Part shown: positions 9,345 through 17,959 of the stretch, one piece after another
How positions within the stretch are numbered: the stretch's first letter is position 1
Layout: every line of letters begins with the position of its first letter
Source of the DNA: Planctomycetaceae bacterium
GTDB taxonomy: Bacteria > Planctomycetota > Planctomycetia > Planctomycetales > Planctomycetaceae
Reading direction: 5' to 3'
DNA: 64,000 nt
Assembly (NCBI GenBank): GCA_020638955.1
Contig: JACKHO010000001.1
Coordinates: 62,001 to 126,000 of the forward strand
The notes under the pieces: generated by a model
What the model saw: only the letters and a program-made list of their open reading frames with translations
Database searches by the model: none
Told to the model about the DNA's origin: nothing
Made by a program: the position numbers and the translations under genes

Positions 9345-9423
9345 ACCGCAGAGGACGCAGCGGGTCGCAGAGACACAATCGACGATCTCATACCCCTCTG
9401 CGTTTCTCGGCGTGCTCTGCGGT
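9345..9423. repeat. Imperfect palindrome, ACCGCAGAG...CTCTGCGGT
   Basis: Two arms of about 29 bases are imperfectly complementary: ACCGCAGAG with internal ACGC and CGCAGAG on the left, and the mirrored sequence ending CTCTGCGGT on the right. It belongs to a widespread class of intergenic palindromes built from GCAGAG units. It lies between convergent genes ending at 9300 and 9521 and could fold on both strands, perhaps ending both transcripts, although no T-run follows. Confidence 0.6.
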
Positions 9424-9520
9424 CTAAAACTCATCGACAGGCGGGAAGGAAGGAGTTGCTCGTCTGTGAATGGGACCTTGTCGTAAGGACAACGATTGCT
9501 TCACATAGATGGCGACAGCC

Positions 9521-11659
9521 TTACTCCTTCGCCTTACGAAACTGCACTGCATCCGCGATGACGTAGCCGTCTGTTCCGGCGTTGCTCACCTCAACCACAG
9601 CTTTTGTGCCGAAGTCGAATATGCCGAGCGAGACAGTGATGTCATTGATGGGAGGCTTTTTCCGCTGATCAACATGCACCACTGTTTCACCGTCGCGGTG
9701 GTGGATGGTCACCGGGACGTTGCTGGCTCGGTTGTCATTTGCGGAATAGGCGAGCCGAACTTCGTAGCGACCTGCCGAAAGCTTGGCAGTGAAGACCGTC
9801 GACTTCTTCCCTTTGTCGGTGTTGCCGTCGTGCTGGTAGCCATAACCAACGAAAGGACCGTTGGCGGTTGAGCGAGTCCACGAACCGGTGGTCTTGGCGT
9901 CATGGTCATCAACGACCGTCCCCTGTAGTTCGACCGACTTGGCGGCAGCGTGTGCGGGGACGTCCAATTCAAGGACCTGGCCGTCTTTCAATAATTGCGT
10001 CTTAAGTTCGTCATACGGCAAGTCCTGAACTGCAATGTTGGCATCGAGCGACATGCAGGCGGCGGTGGCTGCAGATTGGCCGAGAATCATGAATACGGGT
10101 TCCATACGAATGGAGCCGAAGGCAATATGACTCGACGAGACACATACCGGCACGAGCAGGTTGTCGCACTGGCCCTGCTTGGGAACGAGTGATCCGTACG
10201 CGATTTCATAAGGGCGCGGGGCGTGCACGCCGATGTCGCCTTCGTTCTGGACCAAACCTTCGGGCGTGACGTATCGCTGCACGTTGTGGGAGTCGAGAGT
10301 GTAAGAACCCATGCCGATTGACTCAGGCGTTTCCCGCTGATCAAGGCAGTCCTGTTCGGTCATCACGTACTTGCCGACCAGACGTCGCGCCTCGCGGACG
10401 TATATCTGGTGCGGCCAGCCGCCGTTGTCGGTGAACTCGTCTTTGGGGAGTCCCCACGTGGCCATTTTGCTGCGCACGTCTTCCGGGACGCGGGGATCAT
10501 TCGCGAGGAAGTACATAAGGCCCTGCTGGTACACCTCATGTTCCTTGATGATTTCCTGACGCCGTGCGTACGACGCTTCGGGGTAGTCGTAGTTGAGTCC
10601 AATATTATCGGTGCTGAACGGACCGTGGTTGTTCGTGTCGGTCTTGTGGTTCGGGATGGGGTCGAATTTGCCGAAGTGCTCCCGCCAGCCGGTGTCGAAC
10701 ACACGCAGGGCCAGTTCATATTGACTGGCGTCGTACCCCTCAGGTTTTGGGAACGGAATGCGATTGCGGTCGTCATTCGTCAGGCACATGCGGAAACAGT
10801 ACGCCTGAATTCGGTGGTCACCTTCGCCCCGGATGCCGGGATCTTCACCGCTGATGCGCGGCAGCAACCCACTGTTGGGGTCACCTGGGATAACGTATGG
10901 ATCCACCGGTTTTTTGAACCAGTGGCCATGATGCAGCACGCCGACCTGGATGCCGTTCCACGTTTCGCCATACACCGAATTCGCTTCACGACCGACGTGA
11001 TAATCGACTCCGGCAGCGGCCATGAGGTCGCCCTCGTAGGTCGCGTCGATAAACATGCGGCCGCGGTATGTCTTTCCACTGAGCGTTGTGATGGCGATAA
11101 TTCGGTGCTCCTGCATTTCGACGCCCTGGCCCGATTCGCGGTTGAGCCACTCGTCGCGAACGACTGGGATGTCATTATCGGCCACCATTTCATCGAATAC
11201 GCGTTCTGCCACATGCGGTTCAAAAATCCACATGGTGCGTTGTTCCCCATCAATAGCGGGAGCGCCTTGACCTTTGTTGCCGTACGTCTCCCGGTCCTGC
11301 CAGCGCCAAGTTTCGGGTTCCTGGTACACTTCCCATACCCGGTGGTAAAACTCGCGGCTCAGACCACCAATGGCTGCCTTGTTGCCCGAGTCAGTCCACC
11401 CCAGTCCCCCGGCGGAAAGTCCGCCGAGATGCTTGTCGGGGGAAACAATAATGACTGACTTCCCCATCCGTTTGGCCTGGACGGCAGAAGTCACGGCAGC
11501 GCTGGTGCCGCCGTAGATGACTACGTCGTAAGTCGCCTGGGCGTGGAGGAAAGTTGTGCTGAGGCACACGAAGCCCAGTGCGCAGCAGACTCGCAGGACT
11601 GCCGCGCGCAGGGAGTGAAGGCAAGTAGTAATGAGAGTTCTCCCAGGAATTGGAGCCAA
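9521..11659 (-). CDS. FAD-dependent oxidoreductase with golvesin-like C-terminal domain
   Basis: About 712 residues if it starts at the TTG at 11659; the frame continues upstream into the S46 gene, so the start is uncertain. A hydrophobic export signal (LRAAVLRVCCALGFVCLS) precedes the dinucleotide-binding motif YDVVIYGGTSAAVTSAVQ and a second FAD contact region KHLGGLSAGGLGW. The body fits the FAD-dependent oxidoreductase group PF12831, many of which act on unknown periplasmic substrates in Planctomycetes. The last 130 residues, ending DGYVIADAVQF, look like the golvesin/xanthan-lyase carbohydrate-associated domain. It begins about ten bases after the S46 peptidase stop, so the genes are co-transcribed. 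Confidence 0.85.
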   Translation of the reverse strand: MAPIPGRTLITTCLHSLRAAVLRVCCALGFVCLSTTFLHAQATYDVVIYGGTSAAVTSAVQAKRMGKSVIIVSPDKHLGGLSAGGLGWTDSGNKAAIGGLSREFYHRVWEVYQEPETWRWQDRETYGNKGQGAPAIDGEQRTMWIFEPHVAERVFDEMVADNDIPVVRDEWLNRESGQGVEMQEHRIIAITTLSGKTYRGRMFIDATYEGDLMAAAGVDYHVGREANSVYGETWNGIQVGVLHHGHWFKKPVDPYVIPGDPNSGLLPRISGEDPGIRGEGDHRIQAYCFRMCLTNDDRNRIPFPKPEGYDASQYELALRVFDTGWREHFGKFDPIPNHKTDTNNHGPFSTDNIGLNYDYPEASYARRQEIIKEHEVYQQGLMYFLANDPRVPEDVRSKMATWGLPKDEFTDNGGWPHQIYVREARRLVGKYVMTEQDCLDQRETPESIGMGSYTLDSHNVQRYVTPEGLVQNEGDIGVHAPRPYEIAYGSLVPKQGQCDNLLVPVCVSSSHIAFGSIRMEPVFMILGQSAATAACMSLDANIAVQDLPYDELKTQLLKDGQVLELDVPAHAAAKSVELQGTVVDDHDAKTTGSWTRSTANGPFVGYGYQHDGNTDKGKKSTVFTAKLSAGRYEVRLAYSANDNRASNVPVTIHHRDGETVVHVDQRKKPPINDITVSLGIFDFGTKAVVEVSNAGTDGYVIADAVQFRKAKE

Positions 11660-11669
11660 ACCTGATTGG

Positions 11670-13724
11670 TTACTTACCCAGTTCGTTTGCCAGTGACCCG
11701 GCACCGTAAATCGATTTGAGTGCTTCGCGCACGGCATGTGCGTGAACAGAAACAGCACGAGACTGGGTATCTGAGTAGAAGAAGTCTCCGGTGAGTGACT
11801 GGATGTTGCCGTCAAAAATGATGCCGACCAGTTCTCCTTTCGCATTAATCACCGGGCTACCGGAGTTGCCACCAATGATGTCGCAGGTGCTGACAAAATT
11901 CAGCCGGGTATCGAGAGCAATGTCCGCCTTGTGGTCGTGCCACGACTGGGGCAATTTCCAGTCGAGTTCCGAGTTGTGGGCTGCTTCGTGGTCGAATGCA
12001 CCGCCCATGTTGGTGAATGGTGCAACGGTTTGTCCCGCTTCTTCGTAGCCTTTCACACTTCCATATGCGAGCCGCAGGGTGAAGGTTGCATCGGGGTATG
12101 TGTTGGTCCCCTGGATGGCGACGACAGCTTCAGTAATCCGGGCATATGCCTGACGCTCGCGTTCGTCGAGTTCTTCACTTAATTCGTGGAGTCGACGAAA
12201 TTCCGGCTCGAGGATTTTCACAAGCTGCATGAGCGGATCATCTTCATGCAGAGCAGGATTGGCCGCCATTTTCTTGCGTTGATCGATGTCGATGAGCTGA
12301 CTTCCCTGAACCAGTTCCGCCGCGCGGTCGAGCGGGCTTTTGCCGGCAAGGACTTTCTGGACGAGAGGATCATCGCCGCCACGTTTTTCAGAGAACAGGG
12401 CGAGTTGATCAGCGAGCAAGACCGTTTCGAAGTCGGGATAAATCGGGGCAGGGGAGTAGAGCGCCTGCTCGAGTGACTCACGTGCCGAGTCACGGTACTC
12501 GCGCATCCGTTCTTCGCTGGGCTTCTTGTCTTCCGCAGCCATGTGCACCAACGTTTCTGCGATGTGGTACAAATCGGAAATGCGGCCAAATGAGGCGGAC
12601 TGTCCGAGGAGCAGGGCTTTCTCTTTTTGCACTGCCGCGACTTCGTCCCAAGCCGAGGCGTAATCTTTCAGTTCCGGCGAGGCTTTGATTTGCTTCAGCA
12701 GGGCTGCTTCGTCCTTCGCTTTCTTTTCCAGGAAGGAGGGGTTCTGCAGACCCTGAATCATGCCGGTGTAGGCTTTGCGCGAATTCTGGATACCAAACTG
12801 CAAATTGCGGGCACGGCGCTTCTGTTCTTCCCCTTCGTAGCTGTACTGCTGCATGAGAACTTCAAGACGACGCAAGTAGTCAAGCACGTAGGGAAGTCGA
12901 TGGTCGCGCAGATACTTCAGTGCGTCGAGCGTGAAAATGCGTTGTGTGCGACCGGGGTTACCTGAGACAAAGACGAGGTCACCGTCCTGGACTCCGGCTT
13001 CGTCGAACTTGAGGAAGTGGTCAATTTTTGCGGGCTTGCCGTCTTCGTAAACGCGGAACAGCGTGACGTCGAGACAGTAACGGGGATACTCGAAGTTGTC
13101 GGCATCTCCTCCGAAGAAGGCCGCTTTGGTTTCCGGTGCCCAAACGAGGCGGACGTCGGTGTACTTCTTGTAGCGGTACAAATGGTATTTTGCTCCGCCG
13201 AACAACGTCACGACGTCGCTGCGGAAGCCGGTCGCGTCGAGCGATTTCTGTTCGATTTCGCTCATGACGGCGCGTCGAGCTTTGGCTGCTTCGGCGACTG
13301 AGGCACCTGCTGGTACAGCGGCGTTAACCTGTGCGGTGACGTCTTCAATGGAGACGAGTTGGTTCAGTTCCAGGTCGGGAGCGGCGACTTCCTCGGCGTG
13401 TGTTGGGGCGTAGAATCCGTCTTCGATGTAGTTGTGCTCCGGCGTCGACAGCTTTTGCAGCGTGTCAGAAGCGACGTGATGATTGGTCAGCACAAGTCCC
13501 GTGCTGGAAACAAATGAGGCCGAGCCGCCCGAGTTAAAACGGACGGACGAAAGCATGACGTGCTGCGCCCATTCGTCTGTCATGGTGAATCCATAACGAC
13601 TCTTCAGCTGGTCGCTGGGGAGGTCGGTAAACAACCACATCCCTTCGTCAGCATGCAGCTTCAGCGAACCCAATCCAAACGTCAGTGCCAGCAGTACTGC
13701 TGTCGCCAGTTTCCTGTGAATCAT
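11670..13724 (-). CDS. S46 family dipeptidyl-peptidase (DPP7-like)
   Basis: 684 residues from the ATG at 13724, giving a signal peptide (MIHRKLATAVLLALTFGLGS) before HADEGMW, the usual mature start of S46 peptidases. The trypsin-like catalytic parts are visible: LTNHHVAS (His82/83), the DNFEYPRY region expected to hold the Asp, and GGNSGSPV with the nucleophile Ser621. Downstream, FDGN has Gly at the position where DPP11 enzymes carry Arg, predicting preference for hydrophobic rather than acidic P1 residues. It would release dipeptides from the N-termini of peptides in the periplasm. The start lies seven bases after the HlyD-type adaptor gene, in one transcript. Confidence 0.92.
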   Translation of the reverse strand: MIHRKLATAVLLALTFGLGSLKLHADEGMWLFTDLPSDQLKSRYGFTMTDEWAQHVMLSSVRFNSGGSASFVSSTGLVLTNHHVASDTLQKLSTPEHNYIEDGFYAPTHAEEVAAPDLELNQLVSIEDVTAQVNAAVPAGASVAEAAKARRAVMSEIEQKSLDATGFRSDVVTLFGGAKYHLYRYKKYTDVRLVWAPETKAAFFGGDADNFEYPRYCLDVTLFRVYEDGKPAKIDHFLKFDEAGVQDGDLVFVSGNPGRTQRIFTLDALKYLRDHRLPYVLDYLRRLEVLMQQYSYEGEEQKRRARNLQFGIQNSRKAYTGMIQGLQNPSFLEKKAKDEAALLKQIKASPELKDYASAWDEVAAVQKEKALLLGQSASFGRISDLYHIAETLVHMAAEDKKPSEERMREYRDSARESLEQALYSPAPIYPDFETVLLADQLALFSEKRGGDDPLVQKVLAGKSPLDRAAELVQGSQLIDIDQRKKMAANPALHEDDPLMQLVKILEPEFRRLHELSEELDERERQAYARITEAVVAIQGTNTYPDATFTLRLAYGSVKGYEEAGQTVAPFTNMGGAFDHEAAHNSELDWKLPQSWHDHKADIALDTRLNFVSTCDIIGGNSGSPVINAKGELVGIIFDGNIQSLTGDFFYSDTQSRAVSVHAHAVREALKSIYGAGSLANELGK

Positions 13725-13731
13725 ATTTGTC

Positions 13732-15093
13732 TCAGTTCTCTGAGTTTGAGGGGGACTTAGCTGCGGCTTCTCCATTGCCAGCCGCAGGATTCTGTTGGTC
13801 TTGTTCGGGCTTCTCGACGAGAGAGAGGGCCGCGAAGGGGGTGAGACGTTCGGCACCTTCCGAGACGACTCGGTCGCCCACGGAGAGTGAACCATCGGTG
13901 ACTTCTACGTAATCGCCGAACGCATCGCCTTCCTGAATCATGACGGGCTTGGCTTTCGGCTCGGCATCGCCGAGGGCGACGAAGACCTTTGATCCGTTTT
14001 CCGACCGGATGATGCAATTCTTGTGAACCAGTACCGCGGTACGCGGAGGACCTTCGAAAAAGACGCGGGCAAACATGCCTTCGGTCAGAGCCGGGAAGGA
14101 GCGATCACCCGATGTCAGCAGGCGGTTTTTGATGGAGACCTTGACTGGAAAAGTACGAGAGCCACTTTCCCATGCACTGCGGGGAACAAGTGAGACAATG
14201 GTTCCTTCCCAGTCATGTACTGAGGAAGCCTCGATTTCGACACGCACCTTGCCACCAAGCTGGACGTTCGACAGGTTCCGCTGTTCGATATTGGCGATGA
14301 CAAACACCTCGTCCAACAAGTCGGCGAGGGTGACCACGGAGTCGGCCCTCGAGAGCCATTGTCCCGCTTCGGTGTGTTCTTCCACGACGACGCCTGCGAA
14401 CGGCGCGTGTGTAGTCCGCTTCCCTTTTTCTGCAATGAGATAATCGACCTGGCGTTTCTGAGCTTCCAGGCGCGCTTTCCCTTGTTCGATTTCTTCCCGA
14501 CGAGGGCCTTGTGCAACTAAATCGAACTGGGCTTTGGCCGCGTCAAAAAGTCGGTCGGCTGCTTCGGAGCGTTCGCGGGCGTCGTCGAGGTCGTCCTGAT
14601 TAATGGCCCCCATGTCGACCAGTCGAATACTCCGGGCCAGCTTACGGGCAGCAATGTCACGCGTAACGCGTGCAGCTTCCATGCGGCCACGGGCGGCTTC
14701 AATTTCCTCGGGGCGCGAACCATTCTCCAATTCTTCGAGCCGCTGTTCCTGTTCGACGAGTACCTGCTGCGCTTCTTCAATGCCGAGGTCGGTGGTGACC
14801 ATGTTGAGAATGGACAGGTCCTGATTCTCTGCAACAACATCACCCACGCGGACCAGGAACTGATTGACTTTCCCTTCGGCTCCAGAGGCAACAACACTGG
14901 TACGACGCGCCGTCACCGTGCCGACCACATTCGTTTGTGAACGGACTTCCTGACTGATGACCGGTTCCACCATGACCAGTGACGGTCGACCGGCGGGTGG
15001 ACCACCACCTTGTGCCGCTGCGTCGCCGCTTTTGTTGCAGCCACTATTCCCGGCAGCAAGTAGAATGAGAAGCAGGAGGACGGCTGGCCGCAT
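13732..15093 (-). CDS. HlyD/RND-type periplasmic adaptor, probable lipoprotein
   Basis: 453 residues. The N-terminal hydrophobic stretch ends at Cys19 in AAGNSGC, a plausible though non-ideal lipobox. Next come a biotinyl-lipoyl-like half motif (VVASGAEGKVNQFLVRVGDVV), a long helical hairpin rich in Glu and Arg (about 95-215), the second lipoyl half (THAPFAGVVVEEHTEAGQWL) and beta-barrel and membrane-proximal domains. This is the order in AcrA/MdtA-type adaptors that bridge an inner-membrane pump and a TolC channel. No RND or ABC pump gene is beside it; instead an S46 peptidase follows seven bases later. A TolC-like gene lies 11 kb away. Confidence 0.88.
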   Translation of the reverse strand: MRPAVLLLLILLAAGNSGCNKSGDAAAQGGGPPAGRPSLVMVEPVISQEVRSQTNVVGTVTARRTSVVASGAEGKVNQFLVRVGDVVAENQDLSILNMVTTDLGIEEAQQVLVEQEQRLEELENGSRPEEIEAARGRMEAARVTRDIAARKLARSIRLVDMGAINQDDLDDARERSEAADRLFDAAKAQFDLVAQGPRREEIEQGKARLEAQKRQVDYLIAEKGKRTTHAPFAGVVVEEHTEAGQWLSRADSVVTLADLLDEVFVIANIEQRNLSNVQLGGKVRVEIEASSVHDWEGTIVSLVPRSAWESGSRTFPVKVSIKNRLLTSGDRSFPALTEGMFARVFFEGPPRTAVLVHKNCIIRSENGSKVFVALGDAEPKAKPVMIQEGDAFGDYVEVTDGSLSVGDRVVSEGAERLTPFAALSLVEKPEQDQQNPAAGNGEAAAKSPSNSEN

Positions 15094-15183
15094 GACGGAG
15101 CACTTTCAACAGAAGAGTTCAAATCAGGTTCGGGTAGTAGCGTAGCTCATGCGGCATACGAAATTCGAGCCAATTCCGTCACG

Positions 15184-15939
15184 TTACCGACGCGATTTCA
15201 TGACCTCTGCGACTTCTGCAAGTTGTTCCTGCGTGTTGACTCCCATCGCTTCGGCAATGTCGAGCTTGCAGGCTGCGACCACGGTGTGTCCCGAGTTGCG
15301 GAGAATTTCGGCACAGTCGGTCAGATAGTACTCGCCCTGATTATTGTTGGGACGCACCTGTTCCAAGGCTTCGAACAGCGCTTTGCAGTCGTAGGCGAAG
15401 CAGCCGGTGTTGATTTCCGTGATGGCCTGTTCTTCGGGCGTGGCGTCTTTCTGTTCGACAATTCGCAGAAACTCGCCTGATTCACCTCGAACAATACGGC
15501 CCAGGCCCTGATTCTGCTCAGTTTTGGCGGTTCCGACCACGCAGCTGGCCGAGGCGGACTGCATTTCGTCAATGAGAGACTTCAGCGAACTGCCGCGGAG
15601 CAAAGGCGTGTCACCGGTGAGGACGAGGACTGTTCCGTCGTGTTCGCCGACGGCTTCTTTGCAGCACATGACGGCGTGCCCCGTGCCGTTCTGCTGCTCC
15701 TGCAGAGCAAATGCGACATCAGGATGACGTGATAACGCGTCCTGGACGACTTCCGCCTTGTGTCCCACCACGACGACAATTTTCTCGGCGCCGGCTTCGC
15801 GTGCCGCATCGAGGACGTACTCGACCATGGGACGTCCGCAGACTTCGTGCAGCACCTTGGGGGTGTCGGACTGCATCCGACGACTCTTGCCGGCGGCAAG
15901 TACAATAGCGACTGTTCCAGCCACGCTGTTCTCCTTCAC
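15184..15939 (-). CDS. GlmU-type sugar nucleotidyltransferase, uridylyltransferase domain only
   Basis: 251 residues. LAAGKSRRMQS-x-x-PKVLHEVCGRP near the N-terminus is the nucleotide-binding signature of GlmU, and QNGTGHAV and TGDTPLL match the UTP and GlcNAc-1-phosphate sites. The reaction would be UTP plus N-acetylglucosamine-1-phosphate giving UDP-GlcNAc, a precursor of LPS and cell wall. The protein stops where the left-handed beta-helix acetyltransferase half of bacterial GlmU should begin, so the acetyl transfer must come from another protein. It lies between the DUF4340 and HlyD adaptor genes with 65- and 90-base gaps. Confidence 0.88.
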   Translation of the reverse strand: MKENSVAGTVAIVLAAGKSRRMQSDTPKVLHEVCGRPMVEYVLDAAREAGAEKIVVVVGHKAEVVQDALSRHPDVAFALQEQQNGTGHAVMCCKEAVGEHDGTVLVLTGDTPLLRGSSLKSLIDEMQSASASCVVGTAKTEQNQGLGRIVRGESGEFLRIVEQKDATPEEQAITEINTGCFAYDCKALFEALEQVRPNNNQGEYYLTDCAEILRNSGHTVVAACKLDIAEAMGVNTQEQLAEVAEVMKSRR

Positions 15940-16004
15940 GTTTGTGGGTCTGGTTTTGATTTCAGCACGCTGAGAAAATCTTCAGCAGCGTGCGGCTCTT
16001 CATT

Positions 16005-17879
16005 CTACTCTGGAGCAGCTTCCGCTGCAGGAGCAGCTTCCGCTGCAGGAGCAGATTCCTCTTTCGGTGCCTCTGGTTCTGGTTTGTCAGCGGCAGGCTC
16101 TTCTTTGGGAGCGTCGTTCTCGTCTGCCGGTTTCTTTTCTTCCGTCGCAGGCTTTTCACCTTCAGGAGCAGGAGCGGGTGTCTCCGGCTTCTTTTCTGGC
16201 TCGGGCGTTTCCTGGGGAGGTTCCGGAGTTTCTTTCGGTGGCTGAGGCGAACCTGGCAAAGGAATTCCTGGCGGCAGGAGACCATCCAAAGGTGATTCAG
16301 GCTCCATTGGTGGTTCGACTGGTTCGACAATGGACTCACGTTTCAGCCGGAGCCGTTTGTAGTCGGCGTCACTAATGACGTAGTACCAGTCGGCGAAGCG
16401 ATAATCGAGTTCGTCGGCGCGTTCCTGCGCCTTCTTGAGGTCCTCTTCGTAGAACTTCAAACGCTGCTCGTAGACGTCCTGAGCCAGTTCGTAATCCTTC
16501 AGGGCCTTTTCGTAAGCGACTTTGGGATCTTCTGGTGGCTTGGACTCAGCATCGGCCGGAGCAGCAGCGTCGTCCTTCTTCTCGTCGTCGGCAGCATCTG
16601 CGGCGGGTTGATCTGCAGCAGCGTTATCACCTTTTTCCGCAGGCGGTTCCGGCTTGACGGGAGGTTCGGGCTTAGGGCCGAGTAAATCGGGATGGAAGAC
16701 GGCGCCAATGAAGAGGTACCGGCCTTTTGTTGAGTCATCCTCCTCAGGGGCTTCTTCGGCTGTCTTCTCTTCGCTCGTGGCGTCAGCCTTTTCGTCTTCT
16801 TTGGGCTGCTCGTCGGTTGCGGCCTTGGCGTCTTCCTGTCCCACTTCGAGGGCGACTTCGTCTCCAGAAAACTCTTCCCCGAATTTCACAACGTAGGCTA
16901 CACCCTTGGAACTGCCAACAATGATATTTCCTTCGTTGGCCAGGATTTGGCGGCTGCCCGGGTCGAAGAAGAACCCTTTCTCCTGCATGTCGACCCGAGC
17001 TGCCAGGTCGAGTGCACCGCCTTCGCCTTTAAGGGCTGAGGCGAGTGACGCGGGCTTGCGGCGAATTCCGATGATTTTCAGGTCGTCCAGCGCGGAAATG
17101 GTCGAGGTGATTTCGGAGGTCTTCAGCTTTTCCTTGGTGGGATCGATGTCTACAAGTTGCCAGTTAGACTGGTCATCCTTTTTGACTTCAAACTGTTCCT
17201 CAGGAACCAGCACGCCGCGAGCTTCGTCGATGTGGTACGTGTCGACGATAATGGAGGCCAGGTCCTGACGGTCGAGTTCCAGCAAATCGGTTTTGATCCA
17301 GTCGGAAAACTTCGTCGAGATTTGCACCGTGCCCAAGTCGGCGGTGTAGACCTGATCGCGTCCTGGCTGGCGGACATAGTAAATGTCCGGCTGACCTTCG
17401 AGCTTTTCACCGACAATGAGGTCCACAACGGTTTCGTCGCCCTGGTACAACGTAATGCGGTCGCCGTAGCCTTCGGTGCCGTCAACTTCTTCGTCGAGCG
17501 GGTCAAGCACCTTGTAGCGCTTGTGTGCGGCTTTCGACTGCTCGACCAGAGCCAGACGCGTTACCTGCAACATGGACGCTGCCGTTTTGGCGAGGCGATC
17601 TTTCCCGTCGGCTGGGTAGTCAAGGTGCGAGGGAATTCGCCACACGCCGTCGCGGACTTCGACTTTGAAGACGTTTGTTTTGCCGCTCTCTTCATCGTAC
17701 GAAGCAACCTGCAAACCAGTGGCCGCATTGGGGTCTTTGAATTCGGGATAGAACTCGGTTCCCACGTCCGAAAACTCAGCGAGGTCTTTTGGTTGATTAC
17801 GAACGTGTACGGCCCAGGCAACGCCCAGGGAGACGACTGCGAGTGCGAAAAAGCTCAGGGTGCGAATGGGCTGAGTCAT
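16005..17879 (-). CDS. DUF4340 domain-containing protein
   Basis: 624 residues. A single N-terminal membrane anchor (FFALAVVSLGVAWAVHV) is followed by the DUF4340 region (about 30-330), then charged low-complexity sequence rich in Glu, Ala, Asp, Lys and Pro. The C-terminus ends in an Ala/Glu/Pro repeat (EAAPA units). DUF4340 proteins are regularly encoded after GldF/GldG-type ABC transporter genes, as here, where the fused permease gene ends 80 bases upstream. The protein probably faces the periplasm as an accessory of that complex. The function is unknown. Confidence 0.88.
   Translation of the reverse strand: MTQPIRTLSFFALAVVSLGVAWAVHVRNQPKDLAEFSDVGTEFYPEFKDPNAATGLQVASYDEESGKTNVFKVEVRDGVWRIPSHLDYPADGKDRLAKTAASMLQVTRLALVEQSKAAHKRYKVLDPLDEEVDGTEGYGDRITLYQGDETVVDLIVGEKLEGQPDIYYVRQPGRDQVYTADLGTVQISTKFSDWIKTDLLELDRQDLASIIVDTYHIDEARGVLVPEEQFEVKKDDQSNWQLVDIDPTKEKLKTSEITSTISALDDLKIIGIRRKPASLASALKGEGGALDLAARVDMQEKGFFFDPGSRQILANEGNIIVGSSKGVAYVVKFGEEFSGDEVALEVGQEDAKAATDEQPKEDEKADATSEEKTAEEAPEEDDSTKGRYLFIGAVFHPDLLGPKPEPPVKPEPPAEKGDNAAADQPAADAADDEKKDDAAAPADAESKPPEDPKVAYEKALKDYELAQDVYEQRLKFYEEDLKKAQERADELDYRFADWYYVISDADYKRLRLKRESIVEPVEPPMEPESPLDGLLPPGIPLPGSPQPPKETPEPPQETPEPEKKPETPAPAPEGEKPATEEKKPADENDAPKEEPAADKPEPEAPKEESAPAAEAAPAAEAAPE
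16015..16050. repeat. Two perfect tandem 18-bp units inside the DUF4340 gene
   Basis: The 18-base unit GCAGCTTCCGCTGCAGGA occurs twice in a row (16015-16032 and 16033-16050), followed by a degraded third start (GCAGATTCC). It encodes the Ala-Glu-Pro-rich C-terminal repeat of the DUF4340 protein. Because it is in frame, unit gain or loss would change tail length without breaking the gene. Confidence 0.85.
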
Positions 17880-17959
17880 TTCATTCTCCGTGATTGCATC
17901 GGAATGCAGATGTTTACTTCAGGAACAACTTGGATTTGGTGGGGCGACACGCTTCTCGT

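Noticed and set aside
10409..11458. 349-codon frame opposite the FAD oxidoreductase gene
   Set aside because: It is the antisense shadow of a gene with clear family motifs.
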